Of a stretch of 64,000 nt of DNA, positions 26,573 through 35,603 are shown in pieces. A model generated the notes under the pieces. That model was not told where the DNA came from. It was given only the letters and a program-made list of their open reading frames with translations, and did not search any database. The stretch comes from Xenophilus sp. AP218F (GTDB taxonomy: Bacteria > Pseudomonadota > Gammaproteobacteria > Burkholderiales > Chromobacteriaceae). Within the stretch, counting starts at the first letter, position 1. Each line of letters starts with the position of its first letter. Both the position numbers and the translations under genes were made by a program. The DNA lies in contig NJIE01000033.1 in assembly GCA_002213445.1 (NCBI GenBank), positions 1 through 64,000 on the forward strand. Direction: 5' to 3'.

Positions 26573-27000
26573 GCGACGCGCCGATCATCGCCGCGGCCGA
26601 GCTGGCCGACATCGCCTGGCTGGAAAAGCTGGTGCCGGAATTCGACCGCGTCCATGATCCGGCCTGCTGCCAGGCCAGGGCAGGCGGCCGCCCCTATCTG
26701 GTGCTGACGGCGCGCCGCGGCGAAGAAACGCTGGGCTTCAAGGCCGGCTACGCCCTGGACGCAGACTGCTTCTACAGCTGGATAGGCGGAGTCGCGCCGG
26801 CCGCGCGCGGCGGTGGCGTCGCCCGCGCCCTTCTGGCGGCGCAAGAGGACTGGGTCAGACGACAGGGTTACCGGCGCATCCGGGTCAAAAGCCATCCCCG
26901 TTTCGCCGCCATGCTGCGCATGCTGCAACGTCACGGTTACCGGACCGTCGCCGCGGGCGACGGCGATCCGGGCGCCATTCACTTCGAGAAAACGCTGTGA
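26569..27000 (+). CDS. GNAT-family N-acetyltransferase inside the que operon
   Basis: From a GTG at 26569, overlapping the queD stop (GTGA), the product is 143 residues. GNAT features are [19 protein letters not shown] (acetyl-CoA loop, about 85-103), [26 protein letters not shown] and a C-terminal strand. The substrate is unknown. An ATG at 26452 would give an Arg-rich leader read out of frame over queD, so the GTG is preferred. queE begins at an overlapping GTGA at the other end. Confidence 0.82.
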   Translation: MSDAPIIAAAELADIAWLEKLVPEFDRVHDPACCQARAGGRPYLVLTARRGEETLGFKAGYALDADCFYSWIGGVAPAARGGGVARALLAAQEDWVRRQGYRRIRVKSHPRFAAMLRMLQRHGYRTVAAGDGDPGAIHFEKTL

Positions 27001-27632
27001 GCACCTACACCGTCAAGGAAATTTTCTACACGCTGCAAGGCGAGGGCCGCCAGGCCGGCCGCGCCGCGGTGTTCTGCCGCTTCGCCGGCTGCAATCTGTG
27101 GTCGGGCCGCGAGGAAGACCGCGCCAAAGCGGTTTGCCGGTTCTGCGATACCGACTTCGTCGGCGTCGGCCCGGACGGCGGCAAGTTCGCCAGCGCCGCG
27201 GAACTGGCGGCGCGCATCGCCGGCGAATGGCCGGAAGACGCCGGCGGCGCGCGCTATGTGGTCTGCACCGGCGGCGAGCCGCTGCTGCAACTGGACGAAG
27301 CGCTGATCGACGCCCTGCACGCCGAGGGCTTCGAAGTGGCGGTGGAAACCAACGGCACCGTGGCCGCCCCCAGAGGCCTGGACTGGATCTGCGTCAGCCC
27401 CAAGGCCGGCGCGGAGCTGAAACTGCTGGCCGGCGACGAATTGAAGCTGGTCTATCCGCAGGCCGCGCAGCTGCCGGAGAGCGTCGCCCATCTCGATTTC
27501 GCCACCTTCTACCTGCAACCGATGGACGGCCCCGAGCTTGCGGCCAACACCCGCGCCGCCATCGCCTACTGCCTGGCCCACCCCAAATGGCGGTTGTCGG
27601 TGCAAACCCACAAGGTAGTCAACATCCGCTGA
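26997..27632 (+). CDS. queE: QueE, 7-carboxy-7-deazaguanine synthase (radical SAM)
   Basis: The 211-residue protein starts at a GTG overlapping the acetyltransferase stop. The variant radical-SAM motif C-x14-C-x2-C of QueE is Cys32, Cys47, Cys50 (FAGCNLW ... CRFCDTDF). CTGGEPLLQ and VETNGT are the SAM-binding segments. It rearranges 6-carboxytetrahydropterin to CDG, the step between QueD and QueC. Confidence 0.95.
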   Translation: MSTYTVKEIFYTLQGEGRQAGRAAVFCRFAGCNLWSGREEDRAKAVCRFCDTDFVGVGPDGGKFASAAELAARIAGEWPEDAGGARYVVCTGGEPLLQLDEALIDALHAEGFEVAVETNGTVAAPRGLDWICVSPKAGAELKLLAGDELKLVYPQAAQLPESVAHLDFATFYLQPMDGPELAANTRAAIAYCLAHPKWRLSVQTHKVVNIR

Positions 27633-27841
27633 TGCCGCCCTTCGCCGCCTCCCGGCGAAGGACGCCCGGCGCGGAAATTCATCAGCAAACAAAAAATTTC
27701 TCCCTATGGTGTAAGAAGCGCGCCAGGGCTGCGACCAAACAGCAAGCAGCACGGCAAAGCCCGCGTCCAAGCGCAAGCGGGGACGCAGCGCGCCGACTGA
27801 CTCACGGGCACCCCGCCCGCCCCGCTACCAGGAGAAATGCC

Positions 27842-28093
27842 ATGAATCATCAAAAAGCCTTGCTTGCCTCCGCCTTGAGCGCCGTCATCGCCATCGGCGC
27901 GCTGGCCAGCGCGCCGGCCGCCGCCGCCGATCAGGAACCGTGTTACGGCATCGCCAAGGCCGGCCAGAACGACTGCAAATCCGGCGCGCACGACTGCAAG
28001 GGCCACGCCAAGACGGACAACGATCCGGGCGACTTCAAACTGGTTCCCTCCGGCACTTGCCAGCAAATGGGCGGTCAAACCCAGCCGATGTGA
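27842..28093 (+). CDS. bufA: Bufferin precursor 1 (DUF2282 RiPP)
   Basis: The 83-residue product has a signal peptide with cleavage near [10 protein letters not shown] and a DUF2282 core: [18 protein letters not shown]. Its cysteines are 34, 45, 52 and 73 (C-x10-C-x6-C-x20-C). In studied bufferins a MNIO enzyme oxidises core cysteines to thiooxazoles that bind copper. CAGGAG precedes the ATG. A longer frame runs from 26813 but reads across queE and is not coding. The 209 bases upstream should hold the promoter. Confidence 0.88.
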   Translation: MNHQKALLASALSAVIAIGALASAPAAAADQEPCYGIAKAGQNDCKSGAHDCKGHAKTDNDPGDFKLVPSGTCQQMGGQTQPM

Positions 28094-28171
28094 CCGGGTG
28101 CGCCCCCTCTTCGATCGACTAACATACACCTGCCCCCGGGCATTCCATCCCATGATTCCAAGGAGAAGCAC

Positions 28172-28432
28172 ATGAAACAGAACAAGGCTCTGATCGCTTC
28201 GGCGCTGGGCGCCGTCATCGCCATGGGCGCGCTGGCCAGCGCGCCGGCCGCCGCCGCGGACAAGGAAAAGTGCTACGGCATCGCCCAGGCCGGCAAGAAC
28301 GACTGCGCCTCGGCCACCGGCACCCATTCCTGCGCCGGCCAGGCCAAGATGGACAAGGACCCGGGCGACTGGAAATACGTCGCCAAGGGCACCTGCGAAA
28401 AGATGGGCGGCAGCACCACGCCCAAGAAGTAA
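28172..28432 (+). CDS. bufA: Bufferin precursor 2 (DUF2282 RiPP)
   Basis: The 86-residue paralogue of the preceding gene has nearly the same signal peptide ([11 protein letters not shown]) and core ([12 protein letters not shown]). Cysteines are at 34, 45, 54 and 75, so the second gap is two residues longer (C-x10-C-x8-C-x20-C). AAGGAG precedes the ATG. It is followed by a terminator-like hairpin and then the MNIO gene. The two copies look like a local duplication that has diverged in the middle of the core. Confidence 0.9.
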   Translation: MKQNKALIASALGAVIAMGALASAPAAAADKEKCYGIAQAGKNDCASATGTHSCAGQAKMDKDPGDWKYVAKGTCEKMGGSTTPKK

Positions 28433-28436
28433 ACCG

Positions 28437-28465
28437 AGGCGCGCGCCGCCCGCCGGCGGCGCGCC
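28437..28465 (+). terminator. Attenuating terminator between bufferin genes and bufB
   Basis: A long GC stem (GGCGCGC... / ...GCGCGCC) is followed by TTTTT five bases after the second precursor stop. It would let most transcripts end after the two precursor genes, giving more peptide than enzyme. Confidence 0.75.
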
Positions 28466-28492
28466 TTTTTCCGCCCGACACCGGAACACACG

Positions 28493-29317
28493 ATGCCTAC
28501 CCTGCCGACAATCTGCGGAATCGGCCTGCGCGCCCCGCATTACCGCCAAGCGCTGGAAACCTGTCCTCCCCTGGGCTGGGTGGAGGTGCATAGCGAAAAC
28601 TTCTTCGACGGCGGCGCGCCGCTCGCCATGCTGCGCCGCGTGGCCGAGCGCTGGCCCCTGTCGCTGCACGGCGTCGGCCTGGGCTTGGGCTCCTCGCCGC
28701 GCCCCGACGCCGGCCACCTGGCCTCGCTCAAGCATCTGGTCGACGAGCTGAACCCGGCGTCGGTGTCGGAACACCTGTCGTTCAACCATTCCGCCAGCCG
28801 TTACGTCAACGATCTGCTGCCGATTCCCTACACTCGCGCCGCGCTGGACGCGATAGCCGGCCACGTGGCGGAAACCCAGGACGCGCTGCGCCGCCCCATC
28901 CTGCTGGAAAACCTGTCCAGCTACGTCGAATTCCCCGGCAACGAGATGCACGAAGGCGAGTTTCTGGCCGAGCTGGTGCGCATCACCGGCTGCGGCATCC
29001 TGCTCGACGTCAACAACCTCTACGTCAACCGCGTCAACCTGGGCGTCGACACCGACGCGGTGCTGAATGCCCTGCCGGCCGACGCCATCGGCGAAATCCA
29101 TCTGGCCGGCTACACCCGCCGCGACGGACTGCTGGTGGACACCCACAGCCAGCCGGTCCACCCCGAGGTGTGGGACTTCTATCGAGAAGCCATCGCCCGC
29201 TTCGGCCCGCGCCCGACGCTGATCGAGTGGGATCTGGACATTCCGCCGCTGGAGACGCTGCTGGCGGAAGCCGCCGCGGCGCAAGCCATTCTGGAGGCCG
29301 CGCATGAACTGGTCTGA
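28493..29317 (+). CDS. bufB: BufB, MNIO (DUF692) bufferin-modifying oxidase
   Basis: The 274-residue TIM-barrel protein has MNIO-family iron-binding features: LHGVGLGLGS (His59), VSEHLSFN (His94), LLENLSSY (Glu139), LLDVNNLYVN (Asp172, Asn174), EIHLAGY (His203), DTHSQPVH (Asp216, His218) and LIEWDLDIP (Glu245). MNIO enzymes use non-haem iron and oxygen to modify precursor cysteines. It overlaps bufC by 14 bases, so the two are translationally coupled, in keeping with the pairing of these proteins. Confidence 0.92.
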   Translation: MPTLPTICGIGLRAPHYRQALETCPPLGWVEVHSENFFDGGAPLAMLRRVAERWPLSLHGVGLGLGSSPRPDAGHLASLKHLVDELNPASVSEHLSFNHSASRYVNDLLPIPYTRAALDAIAGHVAETQDALRRPILLENLSSYVEFPGNEMHEGEFLAELVRITGCGILLDVNNLYVNRVNLGVDTDAVLNALPADAIGEIHLAGYTRRDGLLVDTHSQPVHPEVWDFYREAIARFGPRPTLIEWDLDIPPLETLLAEAAAAQAILEAAHELV

Positions 29318-30056
29318 CTGGGAAGCCGCGCTGCTGGAAGCCATCGCCGATCCGGCGCAGGCCGCCCCCGACCCGGCGCTGGGCCTGGCGCCAGCCGGCC
29401 TCGCCGTGTACCGCAACAACTACCGCGTCGGCCTGATCGACACCCTGGCCTTCGTCTACCCGGTCACGCGCCTGATCGTCGGCGAGGCGTTCTTCACCGG
29501 GCTGGCGCGCGAATACGTCAAACGCCACGGCTCCGACTCCGGCAACCTGCACCGCTACGGCGCGAACTTCGCCGACTTCGTCGCCGGCTTCGAACCCTGC
29601 CGCGAGCTGCCCTACCTGCCGGACGCGGCGCGGCTGGAGTGGGCGGCGCACCGCTGCTATTACGCCGCCGACGCCAGCGCCGCCTCGCTAGACTCGCTCG
29701 CCGCCATTCCGCAGCAGAGCTGGGATCAACTGCGCGTCGCGCCGCTGCCGGGCGTGGCGCTGATCGAAAGCGCCTATCCGCTGGCCAGCCTCTGGCTCGC
29801 GCACCAGCCGGGCCAAACCCCGGCCGCCGGGCTGCTGGCGCGACCGGCGGAGGCGGCGCTGGTCTATCGCGCCGACGGCGCGACGCAGGTCAGCCCCTGT
29901 TCGCCGGCCGAAGGCCGCCTGCTCTCGGCGCTGTTTGCCGGCGCGACGCTGGAAAACGCCGCCGAGCAGGCGCTGGCGCTGGATGCAGAACTGGATCTGC
30001 AAGCCGCGCTGCTTGGACTCTTTCAACGCCCGCTGCTGGCGGACATCTGCCTGTGA
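29304..30056 (+). CDS. bufC: BufC, DUF2063 partner protein of the MNIO enzyme
   Basis: The 250-residue protein starts MNWSDWEAALLEAI and has the DUF2063 N-terminal helical domain (GLAVYRNNYRVGLIDTLAFVYPVTRLIVGEAFF) and a C-terminal alpha/beta part. In such clusters it is thought to present the precursor to the DUF692 enzyme. Start at 29304 is supported by overlap with bufB. Confidence 0.9.
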   Translation: MNWSDWEAALLEAIADPAQAAPDPALGLAPAGLAVYRNNYRVGLIDTLAFVYPVTRLIVGEAFFTGLAREYVKRHGSDSGNLHRYGANFADFVAGFEPCRELPYLPDAARLEWAAHRCYYAADASAASLDSLAAIPQQSWDQLRVAPLPGVALIESAYPLASLWLAHQPGQTPAAGLLARPAEAALVYRADGATQVSPCSPAEGRLLSALFAGATLENAAEQALALDAELDLQAALLGLFQRPLLADICL

Positions 30057-30064
30057 GGCCCATC

Positions 30065-30529
30065 ATGCACCCCCTCGCCCAACTTCCCTGCCGCGGCTAC
30101 CAGCTGCTAATCCGCGCCGGCACGCTGCTGCAGCCTGTCCTGCTGTTGCTGTTCCGGCTGTGGCTGGCCAATGTGTTTTTCAGTTCCGGCCTGACCAAGA
30201 TCGCCGACTGGGACATCACCCTGGCGCTGTTCGCCGACGAATACCACGTGCCGCTGCTGCCGCCCGCCGTGGCCGCCACGCTGGCCACATGCGGCGAGCT
30301 GGGTTTGTCCACGCTGCTGGCGCTGGGCCTGGGCGGGCGTTTCGCCGCCGCCGGCCTGTTCATCCTCAACGCCGTGGCGGTGATCAGCTATCCCGGCCTG
30401 ACCGAGGCGACGCGCCAGTTCCATTACTACTGGGGCATGCTGCTCTTGGCCATTCTTGCCTTCGGCCCCGGCCGGCTGTCGCTGGACCAGTGGCTGCCGC
30501 GCCTTTGCCGCCGACCGCCGCGCGACTGA
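30065..30529 (+). CDS. DoxX-type membrane protein of the bufferin cluster
   Basis: The 154-residue product from MHPLAQLPCRGYQLL has four membrane segments and the DoxX pattern RLWLANVFFSSGLTKIADW, CGELGLSTLLALGLGGRFAA and FHYYWGMLLLAILAFGPGRLSLD. DoxX proteins are often the last gene of bufferin loci and may deal with redox in the membrane. It starts eight bases after bufC. Confidence 0.88.
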   Translation: MHPLAQLPCRGYQLLIRAGTLLQPVLLLLFRLWLANVFFSSGLTKIADWDITLALFADEYHVPLLPPAVAATLATCGELGLSTLLALGLGGRFAAAGLFILNAVAVISYPGLTEATRQFHYYWGMLLLAILAFGPGRLSLDQWLPRLCRRPPRD

Positions 30530-30618
30530 GCGCAGCATTTTTTAACCAAACAAAGGCTTGCCGGCCAAGACCGGCCCCGTGGCATAATCGGCGAAACCCA
30601 CCAGCCACCCAAGCCATC

Positions 30619-31467
30619 ATGAGCACGCAACAGACCCTGGTAGTCATCGCGCCGCAACTCGATCCCCGCCGGATTGTGGATCTGGCCCAACTAGCCGAAG
30701 CGCCGCATCTGGACCACCCGCTGCCGGACGTGGCGCGCATGCGCGGCGCCAATCCCGAGCGCAAAACCGCCGTCCTCGCCGCCTGCCGCGAATACGGCTA
30801 CGACGCCGCCTACGTAGACAGCGGCCGCAACCTGGCCGACTTCCGCCTCCTGGTGTCGGACATGGACTCCACGCTGATCAACATCGAATGCATAGACGAA
30901 ATCGCCGACCTGCAAGGACTGAAGGCCAAGGTGGCGGCGATCACCGAGCGTTCGATGCGCGGCGAGCTGGATTTCGCCGACTCGCTGCGCGAGCGCGTCG
31001 CTTTGCTCGCCGGCCTGCCGGAAAGCGCGCTGGAAACGGTGTACCGCGAACGGTTGCGGCTGAATCCCGGCGCGGAAGCGCTGCTGGCGGCCTGCAAACG
31101 CCTCGGCATCAAGTTCATGCTGGTCTCAGGCGGCTTCACCTTCTTCACCGAACGGCTCAAGGCCGAACTCGGGCTGGACTTCGCTTACGCCAACCAGCTG
31201 GAAACCGATAACGGCAAACTCACCGGCCGGGTGCAGGGCGACATCGTCGACGCGGCGGCCAAGGCCCGGCGGCTGCGCGAAACCCGCGACGCGCTGAAGT
31301 TGAAGCCGGAACAAACGCTGGCCGTCGGCGACGGCGCCAACGACCTGCTGATGCTGGCCGAAGCCGGCGTCGGCGTCGCCTACCACGCCAAGCCGGTGGT
31401 CAGCGCCCGGGCCGACATCGCCATCGAGCGCGGCGGGCTGGACACGCTGCTGAAACTGTTCCTGTGA
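30619..31467 (+). CDS. serB: SerB, phosphoserine phosphatase
   Basis: The 282-residue HAD enzyme performs the last step of serine synthesis. The nucleophile motif DMDSTLI starts at Asp81, followed by ECIDEIAD, LVSGGFTFFTE and the metal-binding GDGANDLLML. The N-terminal 75 residues are a short regulatory-type region. The ATG at 30619 is preceded by the 90-base gap after the DoxX gene. Confidence 0.95.
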   Translation: MSTQQTLVVIAPQLDPRRIVDLAQLAEAPHLDHPLPDVARMRGANPERKTAVLAACREYGYDAAYVDSGRNLADFRLLVSDMDSTLINIECIDEIADLQGLKAKVAAITERSMRGELDFADSLRERVALLAGLPESALETVYRERLRLNPGAEALLAACKRLGIKFMLVSGGFTFFTERLKAELGLDFAYANQLETDNGKLTGRVQGDIVDAAAKARRLRETRDALKLKPEQTLAVGDGANDLLMLAEAGVGVAYHAKPVVSARADIAIERGGLDTLLKLFL

Positions 31468-31477
31468 GGACGACGCC

Positions 31478-31987
31478 ATGAGTCCTTTGCCCGATCTGGA
31501 CACCGTCAGCTTCGATGCCCGGCTGCCGTTCAGCGCTCAGCCGCTGGCCGACGAGCCGCTGCCGCCGCTGTCGCGCGAAACCCGGCTGGCGCTGAAGGTG
31601 CTGGCCGCGCCCACCGAAACCCCGGACGACGCCAGCCCGATTCTGACCCGGCTGGAGGCCAAGATAGACCTGGCGCTGGAAGTATCGCTGCTGGAACGCC
31701 ATCCGGAACGGCCGCCGCTGACGCGCTGCCGGCTGGGACTGGAGGCGGTGGCGTGGCTGGACGCCCGCGACTGGCCGGCCGGAGCCGCCGCGCTGTTGAC
31801 GCTCTATCCCAACCCGGATTCGGCGCTGGGCGTGTTTTTGCCGGCCCGCGTCCTGTCGTCCGCGCCCGCTCAGGACGGCCGCTTCCTCGTCCGCGCCGAC
31901 GTGCGCGGCGCGCTTGACGACGACACCCAGCTGCAGTGGGAAAAGTGGGTGTTCCGCCGCCACCGCCGCGCCATCCAGGAGCGCTAA
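31478..31987 (+). CDS. PilZ-like domain protein (possible c-di-GMP effector)
   Basis: The 169-residue soluble protein contains ILTRLEAKIDLALEVSLLE, a beta-rich middle and a basic end WVFRRHRRAIQER. Overall form recalls small betaproteobacterial PilZ proteins, but a clear RxxxR...DxSxxG motif is not visible, so c-di-GMP binding is uncertain. It starts ten bases after serB and its stop overlaps the converging narL stop by four bases. Confidence 0.5.
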   Translation: MSPLPDLDTVSFDARLPFSAQPLADEPLPPLSRETRLALKVLAAPTETPDDASPILTRLEAKIDLALEVSLLERHPERPPLTRCRLGLEAVAWLDARDWPAGAAALLTLYPNPDSALGVFLPARVLSSAPAQDGRFLVRADVRGALDDDTQLQWEKWVFRRHRRAIQER

Positions 31988-32655
31988 CCGGCGTCCGGCC
32001 GCGCCACGCCGTGCTCCACCGCGTAGACCGCGGCCTGCACCCGGCTGCTCAAGCCCAGTTTTTTCAGAATGTTCTGCACGTGGATCTTGACCGTGCTCTC
32101 GGCCAAGTCGAGACCGCGGGCGATTTCCTTGTTGCTCTGCCCGGCGGCCAGATAGCCCAGAATTTCCCGCTCCCGCGGGGTCAATTTGTCCAGCTCGCGC
32201 GCCTCCGGCTCCGCCGCCGCGCCGCCGCTGCGAAACTGCGCCATCAGTTTGGCGGTCATCGAATCGCTCATCACCGACTCGCCCGCCGCGGCGCGCAGCA
32301 CCGCCTGCTTGAGAAAGTCGGCGTCGATGTTCTTCAACAGATAGCCGCGCGCGCCGGCCTTGAGCGCGGCGGCCAGGTCGTCGCCATCCTCCGACACCGT
32401 CAGCATCACCACCGCCAGCGCCGGCTCCTGCTGCAACATCAGCGTCAGGGCCTCCACGCCGGAGATGCCCGGCATATTGAGGTCCAGCAACACCACGTCC
32501 GGCCGCAGCTGCTGCGCCAGCTTGACGCCTTCCGCCCCGTCGGCGGCCTCGCCGGCGATTTCGAAACCGGGGTGGCGCGCCAGCAGCGCGCGCACGCCGC
32601 TGCGAAACAGGGTGTGATCGTCGACCAACAAGATGCGGATGCTGCGCTCAGCCAT
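31984..32655 (-). CDS. narL: NarL, nitrate/nitrite response regulator
   Basis: The 223-residue regulator has a receiver domain with phospho-acceptor Asp58 (VVLLDLNMPG), Lys in LLKNID, and a LuxR-type helix-turn-helix (LTPREREILGYLAAGQSNKEIARGL). It is paired with NarX directly upstream (22-base gap) and probably activates narGHJI. Confidence 0.95.
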   Translation of the reverse strand: MAERSIRILLVDDHTLFRSGVRALLARHPGFEIAGEAADGAEGVKLAQQLRPDVVLLDLNMPGISGVEALTLMLQQEPALAVVMLTVSEDGDDLAAALKAGARGYLLKNIDADFLKQAVLRAAAGESVMSDSMTAKLMAQFRSGGAAAEPEARELDKLTPREREILGYLAAGQSNKEIARGLDLAESTVKIHVQNILKKLGLSSRVQAAVYAVEHGVARPDAG

Positions 32656-32677
32656 ATCGTTTCCCGGAAAATGATGC

Positions 32678-34612
32678 TCAAGCCGCCATGCGCCGCTCGC
32701 GCGGCAACAGCAGGCCCACCAGCGTGCCCTGCCCCGGCGTGGGTTCTATCGTCAGTTGCAAACCGGCGCGGGCGGCGCGTTCGCGCATGATCGCCAGCCC
32801 GTAATGGCTGTCGCCGCGCGCTTCCACTTCGCTCAGTTCGAAGCCGACGCCGTTGTCCAGCACGCTGAGCGTCAGCACCTCGCCGTCGTCGCTCAACTGC
32901 ACCAGCACGTGGCGGGCGGCGGCGTGCTTGCGCACGTTGGACAGCGCTTCTTGCAGGATGAACAGCATTTGCAGTTGCTGCTCCGCCATCAAGGGCGCGC
33001 TGGCACCCTTGATGCGCAATTCGGTCTGGATGCCGGTCTGGCGGCGGAACTTGTCCAGCACCGCCGCCACCGCGTGGCCCAGGTCCTCGGCCAGGCGGGA
33101 GCGGAAATTGTTGAGCAGCTCGCGCACGTCGTCGTAGCTTTCCTTCACGCCGGCTTCAAACCGCGCCAGCGTCTCCTGCGCCAACGTCTGGTCGCCCGCC
33201 TCCAGCGCGTCTCGCATCATCTGGGTTTGCAGGTTGAGGAAGGACAGCCCCTGGGCGATGCTGTCGTGCAGCCCCTGCGCCACCAGATTGCGCTCTTCCA
33301 GCACCGCCAGCTCGCGCGCCTTGGCCACCAGCCGCTGATTCTCCACCGCCACGGCCAGGTGCCGGCCCAGCGCCTCCAGCAGCCGCGACTGCTGCGGCAA
33401 CAACACGCGCGCCTCGCGAAAGTGCAGGTTGAACAAGCCCAGCGTGCGGTTCTGCGTCGCCACCGGGAAGGCGCTGACCGCGCGAAAGCCTTCCTGCCGG
33501 CACGGCCGTCCGGCGTCGTCGGCCAGCAGCTCGCTGCGTCCGTCGCCGCTTTGCGCCACCTCGCCGCACAGGCACTCGCCCAGCGGCAGGCAGTTTTCGG
33601 CCTTGAGCAACGCGTCGGGCAGGCCGGCGTCGGCCACCACGAACACCATGCCCTGCCCCTGATCGTTGAACCGCACCGCGCCGCCGTCGGCGTCGAAGGC
33701 GCGCCGCACCCGTTGCAAGAAACCCTGGCACAGCGTTTCCAGCGGCAGGCTCTGGTTAAGGAAGGAGCTGATTTCGTACAGCAGCGCCAGCTCCTGGTTT
33801 TTCTCCCTCAGGCTGGCGGTCTTGTCGCGCACCCGCTCTTCCAGCGTGGCGTGGGCCTCGGCCAGCCGCTCGGCCATATGGTTGAAGCCCTGGCTGACCT
33901 GGCCGAACTCGTCGTCGGTTTCCACCGGCACCCGCGCCGCGTAGTCGCCCTCGGCCAGGGTGCGCATGCCCTGATGCAGCTTGTCCAGCGGCCGCAGCAC
34001 CAGCAGCGTCATCAGATAGATCAGCGCGACGGTGCCGGCCACCGCCATGGCCGCCAACAACAGCTGCAACAGGCGCAGGTAGTCGGTATTGCGGGCGTTG
34101 TAGATTTCCATGTGGCGCACGAAGCCGTCGATGCGCCGCACGTGGGCGTGCGCGGCGAGGGCGAAGCGCTCGGCCGCGGCGGCGGCGTTCTCCCCGCGCT
34201 GGCCCAGCACCTGCTCCAGCAAAGGCCGCAGCTGGCGATCCCAGGCTTGGCCCACGCCATCCAGATCGTCGCGTATCCGCCGCTGCTGGGGCACCAGCAA
34301 CGGGCGTTGCGGATCGCCGGCGCGCAGCAGCGCCAGGGTGGCTTGGTAGTCCGCCATGTCCTGGCGGATATCGTCGCCGTTGGCCAGCCCCAATCGATAG
34401 CGCTGGGCGTCCAGGGCCATCTGGGTGACGCGCATGCGCAGGCTGCCGGCCACGTTGATCGCCGCCGCGCCGCCTTCCTGCTGCCAGGAGAGCCACAGCG
34501 TGGAGCCGATGGAGCCCAGCGCGATCAGCAGGAAAGCCAGCAGCACGCCGACGATCTTGGCGCTGAGCCGCAAACCCAAAGGGCCGGCCAGCAAGGGAGA
34601 GGAGGAACGCAT
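32678..34612 (-). CDS. narX: NarX, nitrate/nitrite sensor histidine kinase
   Basis: The 644-residue kinase has TM1 (about 20-40), a periplasmic sensor with the P-box NVAGSLRMRV (53-62), TM2 (about 184-207), HAMP, a GAF-like module with the cysteine cluster CLPLGECLCG...PC (341-371), HisKA_3 with His449 (AQGLHDSIAQ) and an ATPase domain (DNGVGF, HYGLAIMRERA). The P-box shows that nitrate/nitrite is the ligand. It lies 16 bases downstream of moaA in a moaA-narX-narL operon. Confidence 0.95.
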   Translation of the reverse strand: MRSSSPLLAGPLGLRLSAKIVGVLLAFLLIALGSIGSTLWLSWQQEGGAAAINVAGSLRMRVTQMALDAQRYRLGLANGDDIRQDMADYQATLALLRAGDPQRPLLVPQQRRIRDDLDGVGQAWDRQLRPLLEQVLGQRGENAAAAAERFALAAHAHVRRIDGFVRHMEIYNARNTDYLRLLQLLLAAMAVAGTVALIYLMTLLVLRPLDKLHQGMRTLAEGDYAARVPVETDDEFGQVSQGFNHMAERLAEAHATLEERVRDKTASLREKNQELALLYEISSFLNQSLPLETLCQGFLQRVRRAFDADGGAVRFNDQGQGMVFVVADAGLPDALLKAENCLPLGECLCGEVAQSGDGRSELLADDAGRPCRQEGFRAVSAFPVATQNRTLGLFNLHFREARVLLPQQSRLLEALGRHLAVAVENQRLVAKARELAVLEERNLVAQGLHDSIAQGLSFLNLQTQMMRDALEAGDQTLAQETLARFEAGVKESYDDVRELLNNFRSRLAEDLGHAVAAVLDKFRRQTGIQTELRIKGASAPLMAEQQLQMLFILQEALSNVRKHAAARHVLVQLSDDGEVLTLSVLDNGVGFELSEVEARGDSHYGLAIMRERAARAGLQLTIEPTPGQGTLVGLLLPRERRMAA

Positions 34613-34628
34613 CGCGGCCGCCGGACGC

Positions 34629-35603
34629 TCAGCCGCCGGTCATCGACATGAAGCGCACCAGCTTTTGCGGCTTCTCGGAAAACTCGTGGCGTTCGGGCTT
34701 GAGTTCGATGGCTTCGGCGATGGCGGCTTCCAGGCCGGCGTCGGAAATGCCGGCGCGCAGCAGCGGCCGCAGCTCGAAACGCTGCTCCTGCCCCAGACAC
34801 ATGTACAGGGTGCCGTCCACCGACAGCCGCACCCGGTTGCAGGTGGCGCAGAAATGCTGCGAGATCGGGGTGATCAGCCCCAGCGAGAAACGGCCGTCCC
34901 GCGTCGCCCAGTAACGGGCCGGGCCGCCGCCCAGCGCCGTCGTCTGCTCCGCCAGGTCGAACTGGCGGCGCAGCTGCTCCAGCACCGGTTGCAAGTCCAG
35001 ATAATTGGCGGCGCGGCCGGTATCGCCCATCGGCATCGCCTCGATCAGCCGCAGCACGAAGCCGTGCTCGATGCAGAACGCGGCCATCTGGCCGATATCG
35101 GCCTCGTTGACGCCCTTCATCGCCACCATGTTGATCTTGATCGGCGAAAAGCCGGCCTGCTTGGCCGCCATCAGCCCGTCCAGGATGCGCGGCAGGCTGT
35201 CGCTGCCGGTGATGTCGTGCACGCAGTCGCGACGCAGGGAGTCCAGGCTGATGTTGAGGCGTTTGACGCCCGCGGCGTACAGCGCCGCGGCGTGCTTGCG
35301 CAGCTGCGTGCCGTTGCTGGTGATGGACAGATCGTCAAGGCCGGGCAAAGCCGACAGGCGCGCGGCCAGCTCGGGCAGATTGCGGCGCAGCAGCGGCTCG
35401 CCGCCGGTCAGCCGCAGGCGGCGCGTGCCCAGCCGGGCAAACGCCGCCACCACGCGCTCGATCTCGTCGAAAGTCAGCCAGTTGGCCGGCTCTTCGAAAT
35501 CCTTGAAGCCCTTGGGTATGCAGTAATTGCAGCGCAGATCGCAGCGGTCGGTCACCGACAGCCGCAAATATTCGATCGAACGCCCGAAACGATCAGTCAG
35601 CAT
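34629..35603 (-). CDS. moaA: MoaA, GTP 3',8-cyclase (molybdenum cofactor synthesis)
   Basis: The 324-residue radical-SAM enzyme has the N-terminal cluster C-x3-C-x2-C (CDLRCNYC), LTGGEPLLR, ITSNGTQL, the C-terminal cluster (FCATCNRVRLS...MC) and the terminal Gly-Gly (MTGG) needed for activity. It makes the first intermediate of Moco, which NarG needs as bis-MGD. First gene of the operon with narXL. Confidence 0.95.
   Translation of the reverse strand: MLTDRFGRSIEYLRLSVTDRCDLRCNYCIPKGFKDFEEPANWLTFDEIERVVAAFARLGTRRLRLTGGEPLLRRNLPELAARLSALPGLDDLSITSNGTQLRKHAAALYAAGVKRLNISLDSLRRDCVHDITGSDSLPRILDGLMAAKQAGFSPIKINMVAMKGVNEADIGQMAAFCIEHGFVLRLIEAMPMGDTGRAANYLDLQPVLEQLRRQFDLAEQTTALGGGPARYWATRDGRFSLGLITPISQHFCATCNRVRLSVDGTLYMCLGQEQRFELRPLLRAGISDAGLEAAIAEAIELKPERHEFSEKPQKLVRFMSMTGG

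Noticed and set aside
26813-28093. 426-residue frame ending in the first bufferin gene
   Set aside because: It runs out of frame over queE with an Arg-rich product; only the last 83 codons from the ATG at 27842 have a signal peptide and family match.
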